Shown in pieces: positions 43,896 to 52,935 of a DNA stretch of 63,353 nucleotides (positions within the stretch are counted from its first letter, which is position 1; every line of letters begins with the position of its first letter). The notes below the pieces were generated by a model. The model was not told the DNA's origin, ran no database searches, and saw nothing but the letters and a program-made list of their open reading frames with translations. The position numbers were made by a program, and so were the translations under genes. Source of the DNA: Zoogloea oleivorans (lineage in GTDB: Bacteria > Pseudomonadota > Gammaproteobacteria > Burkholderiales > Rhodocyclaceae); the NCBI GenBank assembly GCA_030157785.1, contig JAOAUC010000028.1:1-63353 (forward strand), read 5' to 3'.

Positions 43896-46055
43896 TCAGA
43901 CCGAAACGTCGCGAAGAATCTTCTTGCAGGCGTGCTGGACCTTCTTGTTTTCAATCTGGCTGCACTGTTCGGCCAGTTCACTCAACGCCATTTTTTGCGT
44001 GGTATCCATGTCCATGGAGATTTCATATGCCTCTAGCAGTTTCTTGGCGAGGCCTTCCTTTTGCGGACCGCTTGCGCCACTGTCGAGGCAAATTTTCAGT
44101 CTTGCCTCGATATCCAGCAGTAGCGCGTCTTCCCGTGTCGCGTCTTCCTTGAGCTTTTCGAACTCGTCCTTGACGATCTGTTTCTGGATTTCCTTGCCGG
44201 CCTCGACGATATGCTCGGCAAAGTGGCTGGTGTAGCCCTGGGCTTGGGACGTATCGAAGCCCTTGGCCGGGAATATTCCTGCTTCCTTGTGAAACATCTC
44301 CTTCAGATCTTCCAGGCGCTCCTTGCGACGCAAGGCAACGAAGTCCTTGGGGCTGGGCATGTAATCCAGGTCAACACTGCTGGGTAAAGGCAGGGCCTGT
44401 CCCAGCAATACCTTGATGGGCGCGCTGTTTTCCCAGGTCGTCGTGTGCTTTGCCGCGCCAATGATCTGGTCCATCAGATCGATGAACTCATGGCGGCAGG
44501 CAAGCAGGAACTCTGCTTCCCGACCCTGCAGGTTCTCGTTGGGGTCGTTACTGCGCAGGCGCTGACCCTCGATGGCGATGCCAACCTGACCGAGTCCGAA
44601 GGGCTTGCCCATGCCGAGGGCGTGTCGATGGGATTTGCTGCGCCCACCAAAGTCGAGCGCCCACAGCAGGGCTCCCAGTTCGACCCGGCGCAGGTTGTGA
44701 AAGCGCAGGGTGGTGATGAAGCTGTGCCCCGCCGGCAAGGTCTGAAGGCGAACCTGAACCTTGGGGCCAGACTTTTCAGCGGGAAGCGGAATCAGTTCGT
44801 CCTTGACCGGATAGCGCTTCCAGCCGGCCAGTTCGCTATCGTTTTCCATCAATTGCCGGAAATCCTTCTTGTCCTGGCGTATGTAGGCCGGATAGAAAGT
44901 GGGCTTCGGCCCGTTCAGGATGCAGGGCTGCGTCCAGGACAGTCGGGGTTCGGTGTCGCCAGCCAGCCTTGCCATGCCTATATTGACCCGTCCGCGCAGG
45001 CCACCGCGCCCCTCTTTGCCAGGCTCGTCCTCACCAAGGTGGCCGAAGATCAGGTCAGGCAGATCGGGCTTGGTATCGCCAAGATGCTCCTTGTGGGTGT
45101 GGCGAATCGCATCGTGCAGGCTGTTTGCGTAAGGCAGCTTGTACATCATCGCCAGGCCCAGGGATTTCACCTGCTCGCCTTCTGCGTGGTAGAAAACCGG
45201 GATGCCCTGCGGCAACTTATCCGTAAGGAGTCGTGCAGACCAAAACTTCCATTCGTCGGACTCTGCATGAATTTGCCGGAAACCGGCCATCACGTTAGCC
45301 TCGATCGTAAGTGTCGTCGCCTCTTCGTGGTGGAAGATGAATTCGTATTTCTTGGAGTGAGTTCCCTCGTCAAAAGGTCTGCCTGGCTGACCAGTAACGA
45401 CGATACGACCTTCCATTGCCCCGTGCGGATCTGGATGGGCAAGCGCTTGGCCGACCGATTGTCCGAATCTGGGGATTTTGTGCTCCTGCTCGAAGCGGAT
45501 TGTCGGACAGATTCCAATCTTCTCGTAGCGCGCCGCCGCTTTTTTTAGTTGTTTCCACGTTGCAACCTCGACCCCGCAATGGTCGATCAGGTCTTTCTGA
45601 TGGAGACGCGAAAAGCTGCAGGGCCGAATGTGCCATTGCCCTTCGGAAAAGCTCAGCCAGCCGGCCCTGGATGGATCCTGAACCATCTTCTTGCAGTAGA
45701 AGTTGCTGGACTCGCTGATGTCGCGAACGCCAAGCCGTTGATCCTCGACTTGCCTGAAACGGGCGAAGCTGGCGATTTCGAGCACGTTGCGCAGCATTCC
45801 CTTGAGGCTGCTGCCGGGAATTGCCGGCCTTTGATCCGGCGTCCGGAAAAAGTGGACCCTACCGGGCTCACGTTCCGTGGCCTTGTCCTGCTCCCCGCCC
45901 ACGCACAAGGACGTGTGGGTGCTCAGGCGCAGCTGCAGTTCGCCGCAGAGTCCGTCCTTGAACGGTTGGTCGTGGCTGACCTCGTTCGCCCAGCTCGGCA
46001 GCAGGATCAGACGGGACAGCGGAACGAAACGATAGGGGGCGGAAAGCTGGCTCAT
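43896..46055 (-). CDS. TIGR03986 family type III CRISPR RAMP protein
   Basis: A 719-residue RAMP-superfamily protein of the TIGR03986 group, found in III-D-like loci. The N-terminal RAMP starts YRFVPLSRLILLPSWANEV and has a glycine loop (RPAIPGSSLKGMLRNVLEIA). A second RAMP segment has RVELGALLWALDFGG with HRHALGMGKPFGLGQV. The last ~150 residues are charged and helical. It probably forms Cas7-type backbone of the effector. It overlaps the upstream gene by 4 bases; ATG 46,055 opens the conserved part of a longer frame. Confidence 0.87.
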   Translation of the reverse strand: MSQLSAPYRFVPLSRLILLPSWANEVSHDQPFKDGLCGELQLRLSTHTSLCVGGEQDKATEREPGRVHFFRTPDQRPAIPGSSLKGMLRNVLEIASFARFRQVEDQRLGVRDISESSNFYCKKMVQDPSRAGWLSFSEGQWHIRPCSFSRLHQKDLIDHCGVEVATWKQLKKAAARYEKIGICPTIRFEQEHKIPRFGQSVGQALAHPDPHGAMEGRIVVTGQPGRPFDEGTHSKKYEFIFHHEEATTLTIEANVMAGFRQIHAESDEWKFWSARLLTDKLPQGIPVFYHAEGEQVKSLGLAMMYKLPYANSLHDAIRHTHKEHLGDTKPDLPDLIFGHLGEDEPGKEGRGGLRGRVNIGMARLAGDTEPRLSWTQPCILNGPKPTFYPAYIRQDKKDFRQLMENDSELAGWKRYPVKDELIPLPAEKSGPKVQVRLQTLPAGHSFITTLRFHNLRRVELGALLWALDFGGRSKSHRHALGMGKPFGLGQVGIAIEGQRLRSNDPNENLQGREAEFLLACRHEFIDLMDQIIGAAKHTTTWENSAPIKVLLGQALPLPSSVDLDYMPSPKDFVALRRKERLEDLKEMFHKEAGIFPAKGFDTSQAQGYTSHFAEHIVEAGKEIQKQIVKDEFEKLKEDATREDALLLDIEARLKICLDSGASGPQKEGLAKKLLEAYEISMDMDTTQKMALSELAEQCSQIENKKVQHACKKILRDVSV

Positions 46056-46528
46056 CGGTGTGTCTCCTGGATGTCGGCAAGCACGGCGATTCGGCATTGC
46101 GGGGCCTGTTCCTGATCGGCTTCCCACAGTCGCCAGTAGCGCAGGCGTCCCGCACTGCGTCCGGCTTGCAGGTGCTCGACGTGCTCGCCCAGGTGGGTGG
46201 CTTCGGCAGCCGCGCAGGGGGTCAGGCGATGCCGGTGCAATTGCCATTGCCCGCGCGGCAGGCGGCTCAGCTGCCAGTGCAGGTCATCCCGGTAGAACTC
46301 GCCGGCAAGCGGCAGGTTCTCCAGCGCAACAGGGGAGTTATGCAGGGTCACGACGCGGCTGGTTTCACTCAGCCAGCCGCTGACCTCTCCCAGTTCGGCC
46401 AGACGCGCGGGCAGATCCGGGGCGGAGCAGGTCACGCTGTCGTAGGCGTAATGAAAGGACGCCCAGTCCCTGATGTCGATGTCTGGCATCAGGGCCAGAT
46501 CGGTCAGCCATTGATGGATGGCGCTCAT
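46052..46528 (-). CDS. Small type III effector subunit, Csx19-like
   Basis: A 158-residue protein between two RAMP genes, overlapping both by 4 bases. It has few diagnostic motifs (SAIHQWLTDLALMPDIDIRD, LRYWRLWEADQE at the C-terminus). Position and size suit Csx19, the small protein of III-D loci, but sequence alone does not prove it; a small-subunit (Cas11-type) role is another option. Confidence 0.6.
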   Translation of the reverse strand: MSAIHQWLTDLALMPDIDIRDWASFHYAYDSVTCSAPDLPARLAELGEVSGWLSETSRVVTLHNSPVALENLPLAGEFYRDDLHWQLSRLPRGQWQLHRHRLTPCAAAEATHLGEHVEHLQAGRSAGRLRYWRLWEADQEQAPQCRIAVLADIQETHR

Positions 46529-47937
46529 GCGCGGGCCTCCGTTGCGGGTTCGTGATTGATCCATGTTCCGGCGTCCGACCACTGCGGCCCGAGGCCATCC
46601 GGGTTACTGAAAACACCTAGTCCCCGACTGCCACCGGCTCCCAGGGGCAACCACCCGTTGCCGAGGTCTTCCAGGGCGCGTTGCAGGGCCTGGCGCGCGG
46701 CGGCATCGACGTGCGCCAGGCTCCGTGGGTCGGGAAGATTGATCTTCAGGGTGAGCGGGGTCTGCCAAAGCACTTCTTCGCTGAACAGCGCTCCGTTGAT
46801 GACACCGCCGGTGAAACGGTCGATCCGGTTGTGCATCAGCACGATGCTATCGGACTGAAGGAACAGGTCATGAAAGAACAGCACCCCGGCCTGGGCATCG
46901 GTTTCATTGGCCTGACCGAACAGGCTGATGACGGCCGGGCAATCGTCGGTTCTTTGGAATGGGTCGCTCCCTGCATACTCCCCGGTCAGGCAGCGGTAGT
47001 GATACGCGACCCGATGGCGCAAGGCCCCCTTGACGGCACTGCCCGGAAGAAGGTGATGCTGATGCCCGAGCCGGGCCGTGGCCGTATCTGTGCCCTTATC
47101 CCAGCACACGCGCAGCTCATGTTGCGGCAGCAGGTCCGGCTCCTTGTCGTGCGGCTTGAGGGAGCGTTCGCCGCCGCCGATCCGCCAGGCGGATTCGGAC
47201 TGCAGCTTGAGCGTGACCTGCAAAGTGTCTTCTGGCCGGGCGGCAACGGCCTGCAGGTCATGGCGATCACGACGGGAGCGCGGACGGCCGACGTAGGCCT
47301 TGCGCCCTTCGGGCGTGCGCAAATCCCAGCGCGCCCGGTCCAGCTCCGACACACGGAAGAGCCCGTTGCCGCTGCGGGTGCCGTGACCGATATGCAGGGC
47401 CTGTCCGCCGAGCATGTCGATCAGGCGCTGCCACAGCTGGCATGAAGCTTCGCTGCCATCGCACCAGTAGCCGATGAAGCTGGTGTAGCGCACGCCCGCA
47501 GGAATCAGCGTGACGTCGAACTTGCCTTTGTCGCGCGCCGCGCCGGTGTGTTCCAGGCTTACCCGCTGGCGAACAAGCGGCTTGCTGTCCTGAAGAAAGG
47601 CCAGCAGCGGATCGGCCCCGGCATTGACCTGCAGGCCTTCCACGGGCTGGTTGAAGCTGTCATGGACCAGGGCCCACGCGACATGAAGCCAGGAGGGATG
47701 GGCGTTGGCGCCCAGATGACCAAACAGATGAGCCGCGGCCTCGCTGCCATGGCGCTCACGATAGGCATGCCGCAGCACGCCGGCCAGGCTGCTTCCCGGC
47801 AAGGCCGGCAGGCCGTTCGCATCGCGCACGAGCAGGACGTCATGGGTCGCGTCACCTTGGCCGCTGTGAATGCCATGGGCACTCAGGGCTTCCAAGCTCA
47901 CGCGGGCCAGGCAGTAATAGGGACGATTTACGATCAT
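46525..47937 (-). CDS. Double-RAMP (fused Cas7-like) protein
   Basis: A 470-residue protein holding two RAMP domains. Domain 1 (residues ~10-210) has LPALPGSSLAGVLRHAYRER and a C-terminal HGTRSGNGLFRV loop. Domain 2 (~225-455) has HLLPGSAVKGALRHRVAYHY, FHDLFL and GNGWLPLGAGGSRGLGVF. Both keep the G-rich loop pattern of Csm3/Cmr4-type Cas7, so each unit probably cups guide RNA in the backbone and could cleave target RNA. It overlaps csx10 and the small-subunit gene by 4 bases each. Confidence 0.85.
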   Translation of the reverse strand: MIVNRPYYCLARVSLEALSAHGIHSGQGDATHDVLLVRDANGLPALPGSSLAGVLRHAYRERHGSEAAAHLFGHLGANAHPSWLHVAWALVHDSFNQPVEGLQVNAGADPLLAFLQDSKPLVRQRVSLEHTGAARDKGKFDVTLIPAGVRYTSFIGYWCDGSEASCQLWQRLIDMLGGQALHIGHGTRSGNGLFRVSELDRARWDLRTPEGRKAYVGRPRSRRDRHDLQAVAARPEDTLQVTLKLQSESAWRIGGGERSLKPHDKEPDLLPQHELRVCWDKGTDTATARLGHQHHLLPGSAVKGALRHRVAYHYRCLTGEYAGSDPFQRTDDCPAVISLFGQANETDAQAGVLFFHDLFLQSDSIVLMHNRIDRFTGGVINGALFSEEVLWQTPLTLKINLPDPRSLAHVDAAARQALQRALEDLGNGWLPLGAGGSRGLGVFSNPDGLGPQWSDAGTWINHEPATEARA

Positions 47938-49472
47938 GAGGTGTGCTCCTTATCGATGCCGGCACAGCAGTCGAGCCAGGTTTTCTGCAGACCAAGAACC
48001 GCCAGGTGGCCAATCAGGCGGCTGAAGTCGTCGCGCTCGTGATGAGGTGTTAGCGCCTCTCGCATCCATCTATCCAGTTTCTGTCCCGGTTCGGTGCCGT
48101 AGCGCAGATCCCAGCCACTGCGTGCGCGCAGCATGCCGTCCCTTTCATTCGTCAGGGCGGCCCAGAGTGCCGCCGGATCATTGCGGTGATTGCTCGCCAG
48201 TTCCTTGAAGCGTCCCCACTGGCTGCGGCCTGGGGCGGTGTCAAGGGGAACCCCGACACCCAGGGCAACATAGCGGCGGGCCTCGTGGATCCGCTCCCGC
48301 AGCCCCTTGAACAGCCTGAGCGCCTGCGCTTCCGGCTCAATGTCACCGACGCGACGTTGGCGGCGCAGGGCAAGCACGCGGAGGAGGGGCGTGTCAGGTT
48401 GGGGCCGCGCGCCTGTCGTGGCGGATGGCGGTACGAGTGGTTCAGAAAACTTCGGATGGGCTTGTTCGAGCATCAGGGGGTTGATCCATACGGAGCCCAG
48501 CCCGCACTCGATCTGCAGTCCCAGCCCCTGCTGCAATGCCTCGGCTTCAGCTGCAGTCAAGGGGCGCGGCAGTGTGTAGCGCAGCACACTGCCGCGGCAG
48601 ATGACCTGGCGCTCACTGTCGTAATGGCGGCGATACGCGTTATAGGCACTGTAGCGACGACTGCGCAGAAAACTGCGCTCGTTCAGCCACTGGCTTCCAT
48701 CCGGCAAACCGAGCAGTTGCGGGTGAGGGATCAGGCAAGGCTGGCCATGCTCTTCCAGCAGCAGGTCGCTGAGCAGCCACAGCGTCAGCGTGGCGTCGGC
48801 GCCTGGGGTTGTCGACAGTGACGCGCCTGATACCAGCGGCTTGATGTGTACTTGCCCGAACTGGGCGCTGCGCGAGCGGCCCAGGCGTGCCACTCCGGCC
48901 AGCAGGGTCTGGATTTCCTGCCACAGCGGCACGGAAAAGTCTGCATCTGCGCTCAGCGTGAAGCGGTAGCGCTGGCCGGCGGACAGGGCCTCGTAGCCGA
49001 ACAGCTGGCTTTCGGCGGCCATGCCGGTTTTGCGGTCGATTGCGGTCTTGAGAGTTTGCTGGCAGGCCGGATTCAGGACCTGGCCACTCCCGGTCGTATA
49101 TCCCGAGCGCAGTTGTACCGGTTGCCGGTTTGAGTCCGTATCGCCACGGGAGGGGTCGAACAGGGACTCGGCGATCAGGTAGCCCAATTTTCGCGTGCTT
49201 TCACCCTTGTAGCCATGCCAGCAAAGGGGCATCGGATAGCCGATTTCGCTGTTGTCGCTGAGCGGGAGTGCGTCGCCAAAACGAATTTGGCCGCTGTGGA
49301 ACACAGTCCAGGCGCTGTCAGCATCCAGGCGGGCATACAGGCGGCTGGCAACGAGTCCAAGCAACACGGACCCTGGGATGTAGTCGAGGCTTTGATGGGC
49401 GCCCGCGCTTGCCGCCTGCTGGCTGATGATGAGCGGCTGCGTGAGTACGATGTCGAACTGGGAAGTGAGCAT
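47934..49472 (-). CDS. csx10: Csx10, Cas5-group RAMP
   Basis: A 512-residue Csx10-type protein, the Cas5 homologue that marks subtype III-D and caps the crRNA 5' handle. Blocks: FDIVLTQPLIISQQAAS, DYIPGSVLLGLVASRLY, a G-rich VARLGRSRSAQFGQVHI loop and YNAYRRHYDSERQVICRGSVL. It overlaps the double-RAMP gene by 4 bases and follows the csm3-like gene by 3 bases. Confidence 0.87.
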   Translation of the reverse strand: MLTSQFDIVLTQPLIISQQAASAGAHQSLDYIPGSVLLGLVASRLYARLDADSAWTVFHSGQIRFGDALPLSDNSEIGYPMPLCWHGYKGESTRKLGYLIAESLFDPSRGDTDSNRQPVQLRSGYTTGSGQVLNPACQQTLKTAIDRKTGMAAESQLFGYEALSAGQRYRFTLSADADFSVPLWQEIQTLLAGVARLGRSRSAQFGQVHIKPLVSGASLSTTPGADATLTLWLLSDLLLEEHGQPCLIPHPQLLGLPDGSQWLNERSFLRSRRYSAYNAYRRHYDSERQVICRGSVLRYTLPRPLTAAEAEALQQGLGLQIECGLGSVWINPLMLEQAHPKFSEPLVPPSATTGARPQPDTPLLRVLALRRQRRVGDIEPEAQALRLFKGLRERIHEARRYVALGVGVPLDTAPGRSQWGRFKELASNHRNDPAALWAALTNERDGMLRARSGWDLRYGTEPGQKLDRWMREALTPHHERDDFSRLIGHLAVLGLQKTWLDCCAGIDKEHTS

Positions 49473-49475
49473 GTA

Positions 49476-50147
49476 TCAGGCTCCTTGTGCGGGCAGGATC
49501 AGCGAGACTTGGGCTTCACCCAGGCCGCGACTGCGATGGGCACCCAGGGCATCCAGGAGGGGCAGCGCGGCCTGCAGGACAGCCCATCCGGTCGAGGCGT
49601 GCATGTAGGCTTCCTGCTGGGCCCGCAGTGCGGCGTGCTGAGCGGTGATGGCCTGCACCAGCGGGGCATGCAGTGTCAGGGGAATGCAGACTTCGAGACC
49701 GCGCAGACTGAAACGCTGCGCACTACCCTGTTCGTTGATCGCGGTACTGAACAGTTCGCCGAACAGTTCAGCGCGCAGGGCCGCCTGCTCGGTGTGGGCC
49801 AGCCACTGACGCTCGGTATCCGGAAGGTGGGCGCTGTCAACGAGCAGCATGCCCGGCTGGGTGAAGTCACGGCGTTCGATCTGGGTGCTGCTGCCGAACA
49901 GCAGATCCTCATGGCGCAGCATCGGGCCTTGTACCAGCGGCAGTTCGGCAAACCAGCCCCAGGCTTCTGCACGATGCACCGCCTGGCGCAGCAGGCCCTT
50001 GATCTGGCGACCGGGCATGACCGGCAACTGGTCCGGATCGCGCTCGCACAAGGCATCGAGATGATAACCGCTGCCCCGACCGCTCCCGGCGTGCCAGTAG
50101 TTGGTGAAGTCCAGTTGCAGGCAGGCGGCGTGAGTGAATGTGCTCAT
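49476..50147 (-). CDS. Csm3-like RAMP protein (Cas7 group)
   Basis: A 223-residue single-domain RAMP. It begins with FTNYWHAGSGRGSGYHLDAL, has the PVMPGRQIKGLLRQAVHRAE loop typical of Cas7 proteins, and ends with HRSRGLGEAQVSLIL, the glycine-rich RAMP signature. It should form part of the guide-bound backbone. A 4-base overlap with cas10 shows coupled expression. Confidence 0.85.
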   Translation of the reverse strand: MSTFTHAACLQLDFTNYWHAGSGRGSGYHLDALCERDPDQLPVMPGRQIKGLLRQAVHRAEAWGWFAELPLVQGPMLRHEDLLFGSSTQIERRDFTQPGMLLVDSAHLPDTERQWLAHTEQAALRAELFGELFSTAINEQGSAQRFSLRGLEVCIPLTLHAPLVQAITAQHAALRAQQEAYMHASTGWAVLQAALPLLDALGAHRSRGLGEAQVSLILPAQGA

Positions 50148-51772
50148 TGATGGCGCTCCTGTACGGTCAGCAGAGACAGCAGGTCGGCTAGCGGAGTTTG
50201 ACGAGGCTCATCCTGACTGAACGGCAGATCGCTCATCACCGGACCAAGCAGCTCGAACAATCCGTTGTCGAATTCCGTCAGCTTCGCGGCGTGCGTGCGT
50301 TGCGCGAGTTCGCGCCAGCGCAGGTAAGCCTGACGAGCCAGTCCAGGGTTGCCGTGCAGAAGGGTCGCCAGCTCGCGTAGCGGGCGGTCGTTCAGGCCCT
50401 CACCAAAAACATCCAGCAGGTGTTCCAGATCCTCCAGCGCGGGCAAGCCCTCAACGCGCTTGAGGGCATACACGGGGAGGGCGAACTGCCAGCTACGGTT
50501 TTCCTGCACCACGCAATAGTTCTGCTCGAACTGGGTTTCGGCATCCTCCAGCAGACTGTCCTGGACCTTGTGCAGGGCCAGCGTCGCCGGGATTGGGCCC
50601 GCGCCCTTGACCTTGCGTGCGGCGACCTTGGCGCGCTTGCACAGACCTTCGGCCAGTTCATGGCCCGCCTGGAAGGGTTGCGAGCACTTCATGTAGCACA
50701 GCCCGGCGCAGGCTGTCAGGTAAGCAGGAAGCAGGCCCGCCTGGTCTTGCAGGCCCTTGTCTTCGAACGCCTTGTGCAGGCGCGTCATGGCGCTGCGGCT
50801 GTGCGTTTCGAATGCATCCAGGAAAGCCTTGGCGAACGGCAGGGCCAGATCGGCGCGAACAAGGATGGTCAGGTCATCGCCCCCCAGCACCAGGGGACGC
50901 GCCGGCAGAACCTTGTCGCAGGCGTGTGGTAGCAGAACCATGCAGGCCTGGCGGGCGGCCGCGAGGGTGGCGTCGCTCAGCCCGTCCGAGAAGGTGCGAT
51001 AAAGGTTGATATAGGTCGCATCGTCGGCATCCTTGCAGGCTTCCGTAAGAACGCGCAGCAGTTCCCCGAGGCCGTTTCCGTCCGCGTGGAGCAGGCCCAC
51101 AAGACGCCGTTCGCCCAGCGGAAAGCGCTCGGAGGCTGGCGCGTCCTCCTCGAAGTTGATGGGCCATAGGTAGCCGTCCTTGTCCAGAAAACGCTGCGCA
51201 AGATTCTGGCCCTTGGGCCGCTCGAAGCGCCGTTGTCGAGCCGTGGCGGCATCGAGCGACTCGTCGTGCTCGCGCAAGACCGCAGCCAGCCCGGTGCGCG
51301 GACTGCGCTCGCTCAGGGGGCCGGGACGCGGCAAGTCGGCACCAAGCCGGTTGCGGGCCTTCCTGAGTTGCTTCAGCCCCTCGTCCATCGCCTCGCGTGC
51401 TGAGTGTCCTTCGCTCAGTGCGTCGATCTGTTCGACACCTGGCAACCAGCTGCCGCAGGCCAGGCGCCAGACCGCACGCAGGCGGAGCGCATCTTCGCGG
51501 CGCTCGAACAGCAGGTAGAAGGAGCCACCGGCCTTGCGCACGATCGCCGGGCGCAGACCCAGACTTTTCAGGGTTTGATCGAGCAGGCCCTCGTCGGCAC
51601 AAAGGTAGTCAAGCAGTTCACTCCCACCCAGCATGTCACGCAGCTTTCCGCTGGCAAACAGAAAGCGCTGAATGCCGCGCGCTTCAAACAGATAGGCGTA
51701 TTGGGTCAAGACTTGTCCCCCGGGTTGCGGCGCAGCGTTGGGGGATGTGCTTGTCTGAGTGCCATTTCTCAA
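50144..51772 (-). CDS. cas10: Cas10, cOA synthetase without HD domain
   Basis: A 542-residue Cas10, shorter than the ~750-850 usual for forms with an HD nuclease. It starts directly in the first Palm region (YLFEARGIQRFLFASGKLRD) and has LLHADGNGLGEL then VLGGDDLTILV: the GGDD motif at residues 297-300 is intact. Upon target RNA binding it should make cyclic oligoadenylate from ATP. No HD motif (HD / HHxH region) is seen, so ssDNA cleavage by Cas10 itself is unlikely. It overlaps cas6 and the csm3-like gene by 4 bases each. Confidence 0.92.
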   Translation of the reverse strand: MRNGTQTSTSPNAAPQPGGQVLTQYAYLFEARGIQRFLFASGKLRDMLGGSELLDYLCADEGLLDQTLKSLGLRPAIVRKAGGSFYLLFERREDALRLRAVWRLACGSWLPGVEQIDALSEGHSAREAMDEGLKQLRKARNRLGADLPRPGPLSERSPRTGLAAVLREHDESLDAATARQRRFERPKGQNLAQRFLDKDGYLWPINFEEDAPASERFPLGERRLVGLLHADGNGLGELLRVLTEACKDADDATYINLYRTFSDGLSDATLAAARQACMVLLPHACDKVLPARPLVLGGDDLTILVRADLALPFAKAFLDAFETHSRSAMTRLHKAFEDKGLQDQAGLLPAYLTACAGLCYMKCSQPFQAGHELAEGLCKRAKVAARKVKGAGPIPATLALHKVQDSLLEDAETQFEQNYCVVQENRSWQFALPVYALKRVEGLPALEDLEHLLDVFGEGLNDRPLRELATLLHGNPGLARQAYLRWRELAQRTHAAKLTEFDNGLFELLGPVMSDLPFSQDEPRQTPLADLLSLLTVQERHQ

Positions 51773-52632
51773 TCCTCAAAGGAAAAGCGGGTGTCGATGC
51801 GGCCAAAGCCGAAGGCGGTTTTGGCGCCCAGCTGGAGAATTTTTCCGAGGGCCAGGAGGCCCGCGAAGGGGGCCAGGTCGCCGCGGTAGGTCAGGTGCCC
51901 GGTCATGCCTTCGAGCACCATGGTTTGCCCGCTGCGCGAAGACTGGCGTTTGACCTGCACCCACTGCAGCTCGCTGTGCATGAGGCGCACGCTTTCGGCA
52001 AGCCGGAGTTGCGTTTCGGTGAGGGGGCGGGCAAGCGGGGAGGATTCTCCGGCGGACTCGCACAGCTGGGCGATCCGCTTGTGGAGACGGCGCACAAGCT
52101 GGCTGAATTCGAAGGCGCCGCAGCAGGCGACGTCGCCGTCCTTTACGCACAGCGGCGTGAGCAGATCGAGCCGGGCAAGGTTGGCGTTGCCGGAAGACTG
52201 CCCCAGCCACAGCTCGGGGGCTACTGCGGCCGGCCACGCCGCCAGGCCCGACGATGCATCCAGAAAGGGGGCGCTGCCGTTCCCGGCGCCCCGCGCATTC
52301 TGCAGACGATAACGCCCACGGTGCTCGCCGAGGCCCATTTCGCCAAGCTGGGCCACCGCCTGCGAGCAGGCAAGGGCATGCTCGGTGGCTGCGCCAAACA
52401 GGGTCAGGCCGAGTTCGAAGTTGTCGCCGGGATTCACCGCGGCGAGCGGTGGCTGCAAGGCATAGAGCCGGCCAAGACGGGCATGCTCGGCAAAGAGCAG
52501 ATCGAATACGCCCGGAAAATGATTCTTCAGCGCCAGACCAAAGCCGCTGCGCCACAGCGGCCCGGAAAAGAAATCCAGGGTCAGGGTTTCGGACTGCAGC
52601 GTGAAACGCAGGGGCAGCAGACGGAGCGGCAT
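51769..52632 (-). CDS. cas6: Cas6, pre-crRNA processing endoribonuclease
   Basis: A ~287-residue RAMP of the Cas6 family that cuts repeat RNA to release crRNAs. It has PLRLLPLRFTLQSETLTLDF at the N-terminus and the C-terminal GLLALGKILQLGAKTAFGFG glycine-rich loop typical of Cas6. AGGAGG lies 8 bases before ATG 52,632. A longer start at ATG 52,770 (CCGGAG before it) would add 46 residues that do not look like Cas6. First gene of the RAMP operon. Confidence 0.87.
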   Translation of the reverse strand: MPLRLLPLRFTLQSETLTLDFFSGPLWRSGFGLALKNHFPGVFDLLFAEHARLGRLYALQPPLAAVNPGDNFELGLTLFGAATEHALACSQAVAQLGEMGLGEHRGRYRLQNARGAGNGSAPFLDASSGLAAWPAAVAPELWLGQSSGNANLARLDLLTPLCVKDGDVACCGAFEFSQLVRRLHKRIAQLCESAGESSPLARPLTETQLRLAESVRLMHSELQWVQVKRQSSRSGQTMVLEGMTGHLTYRGDLAPFAGLLALGKILQLGAKTAFGFGRIDTRFSFED

Positions 52633-52935
52633 TCCAGCCGCCTCCTGGGCGGTGGGGCACCCTGAAACGGAGTCGTTCAAGCGCATTCTTTCATTGCATA
52701 CAGGCGCGGTCGGGTGGAATGCGCTGGCATGTTGCGCCGAGTCGCAGGAAGGTGCAGATAATGCCACCATTATTTATCTCCGGTTATCACTTTCGGGTAT
52801 TCATGGTCTGTCTCCGGCGACGAGCATGGGGTCTCGCGCGTCCTTAACGTGCCTATTGTGCGTGACCGGCGGGGCAGGGCACGCCAAGGCAAGCTTGTCA
52901 CGCGGGTTCATTTCGACGGCCGGCCGTGGTGGGTG
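52633..52935. other. Spacer upstream of cas6
   Basis: About 300 bases between the cas6 start and the stop of the CARF gene on the same strand. It may encode the optional N-terminal extension of Cas6 (52,633-52,770) and should hold the promoter of the RAMP operon. I see no other gene. Confidence 0.5.

Noticed and set aside
50144..51772. An HD nuclease domain at the N-terminus of Cas10
   Set aside because: The protein begins directly with the first Palm-like region and no HD or associated His motif appears.
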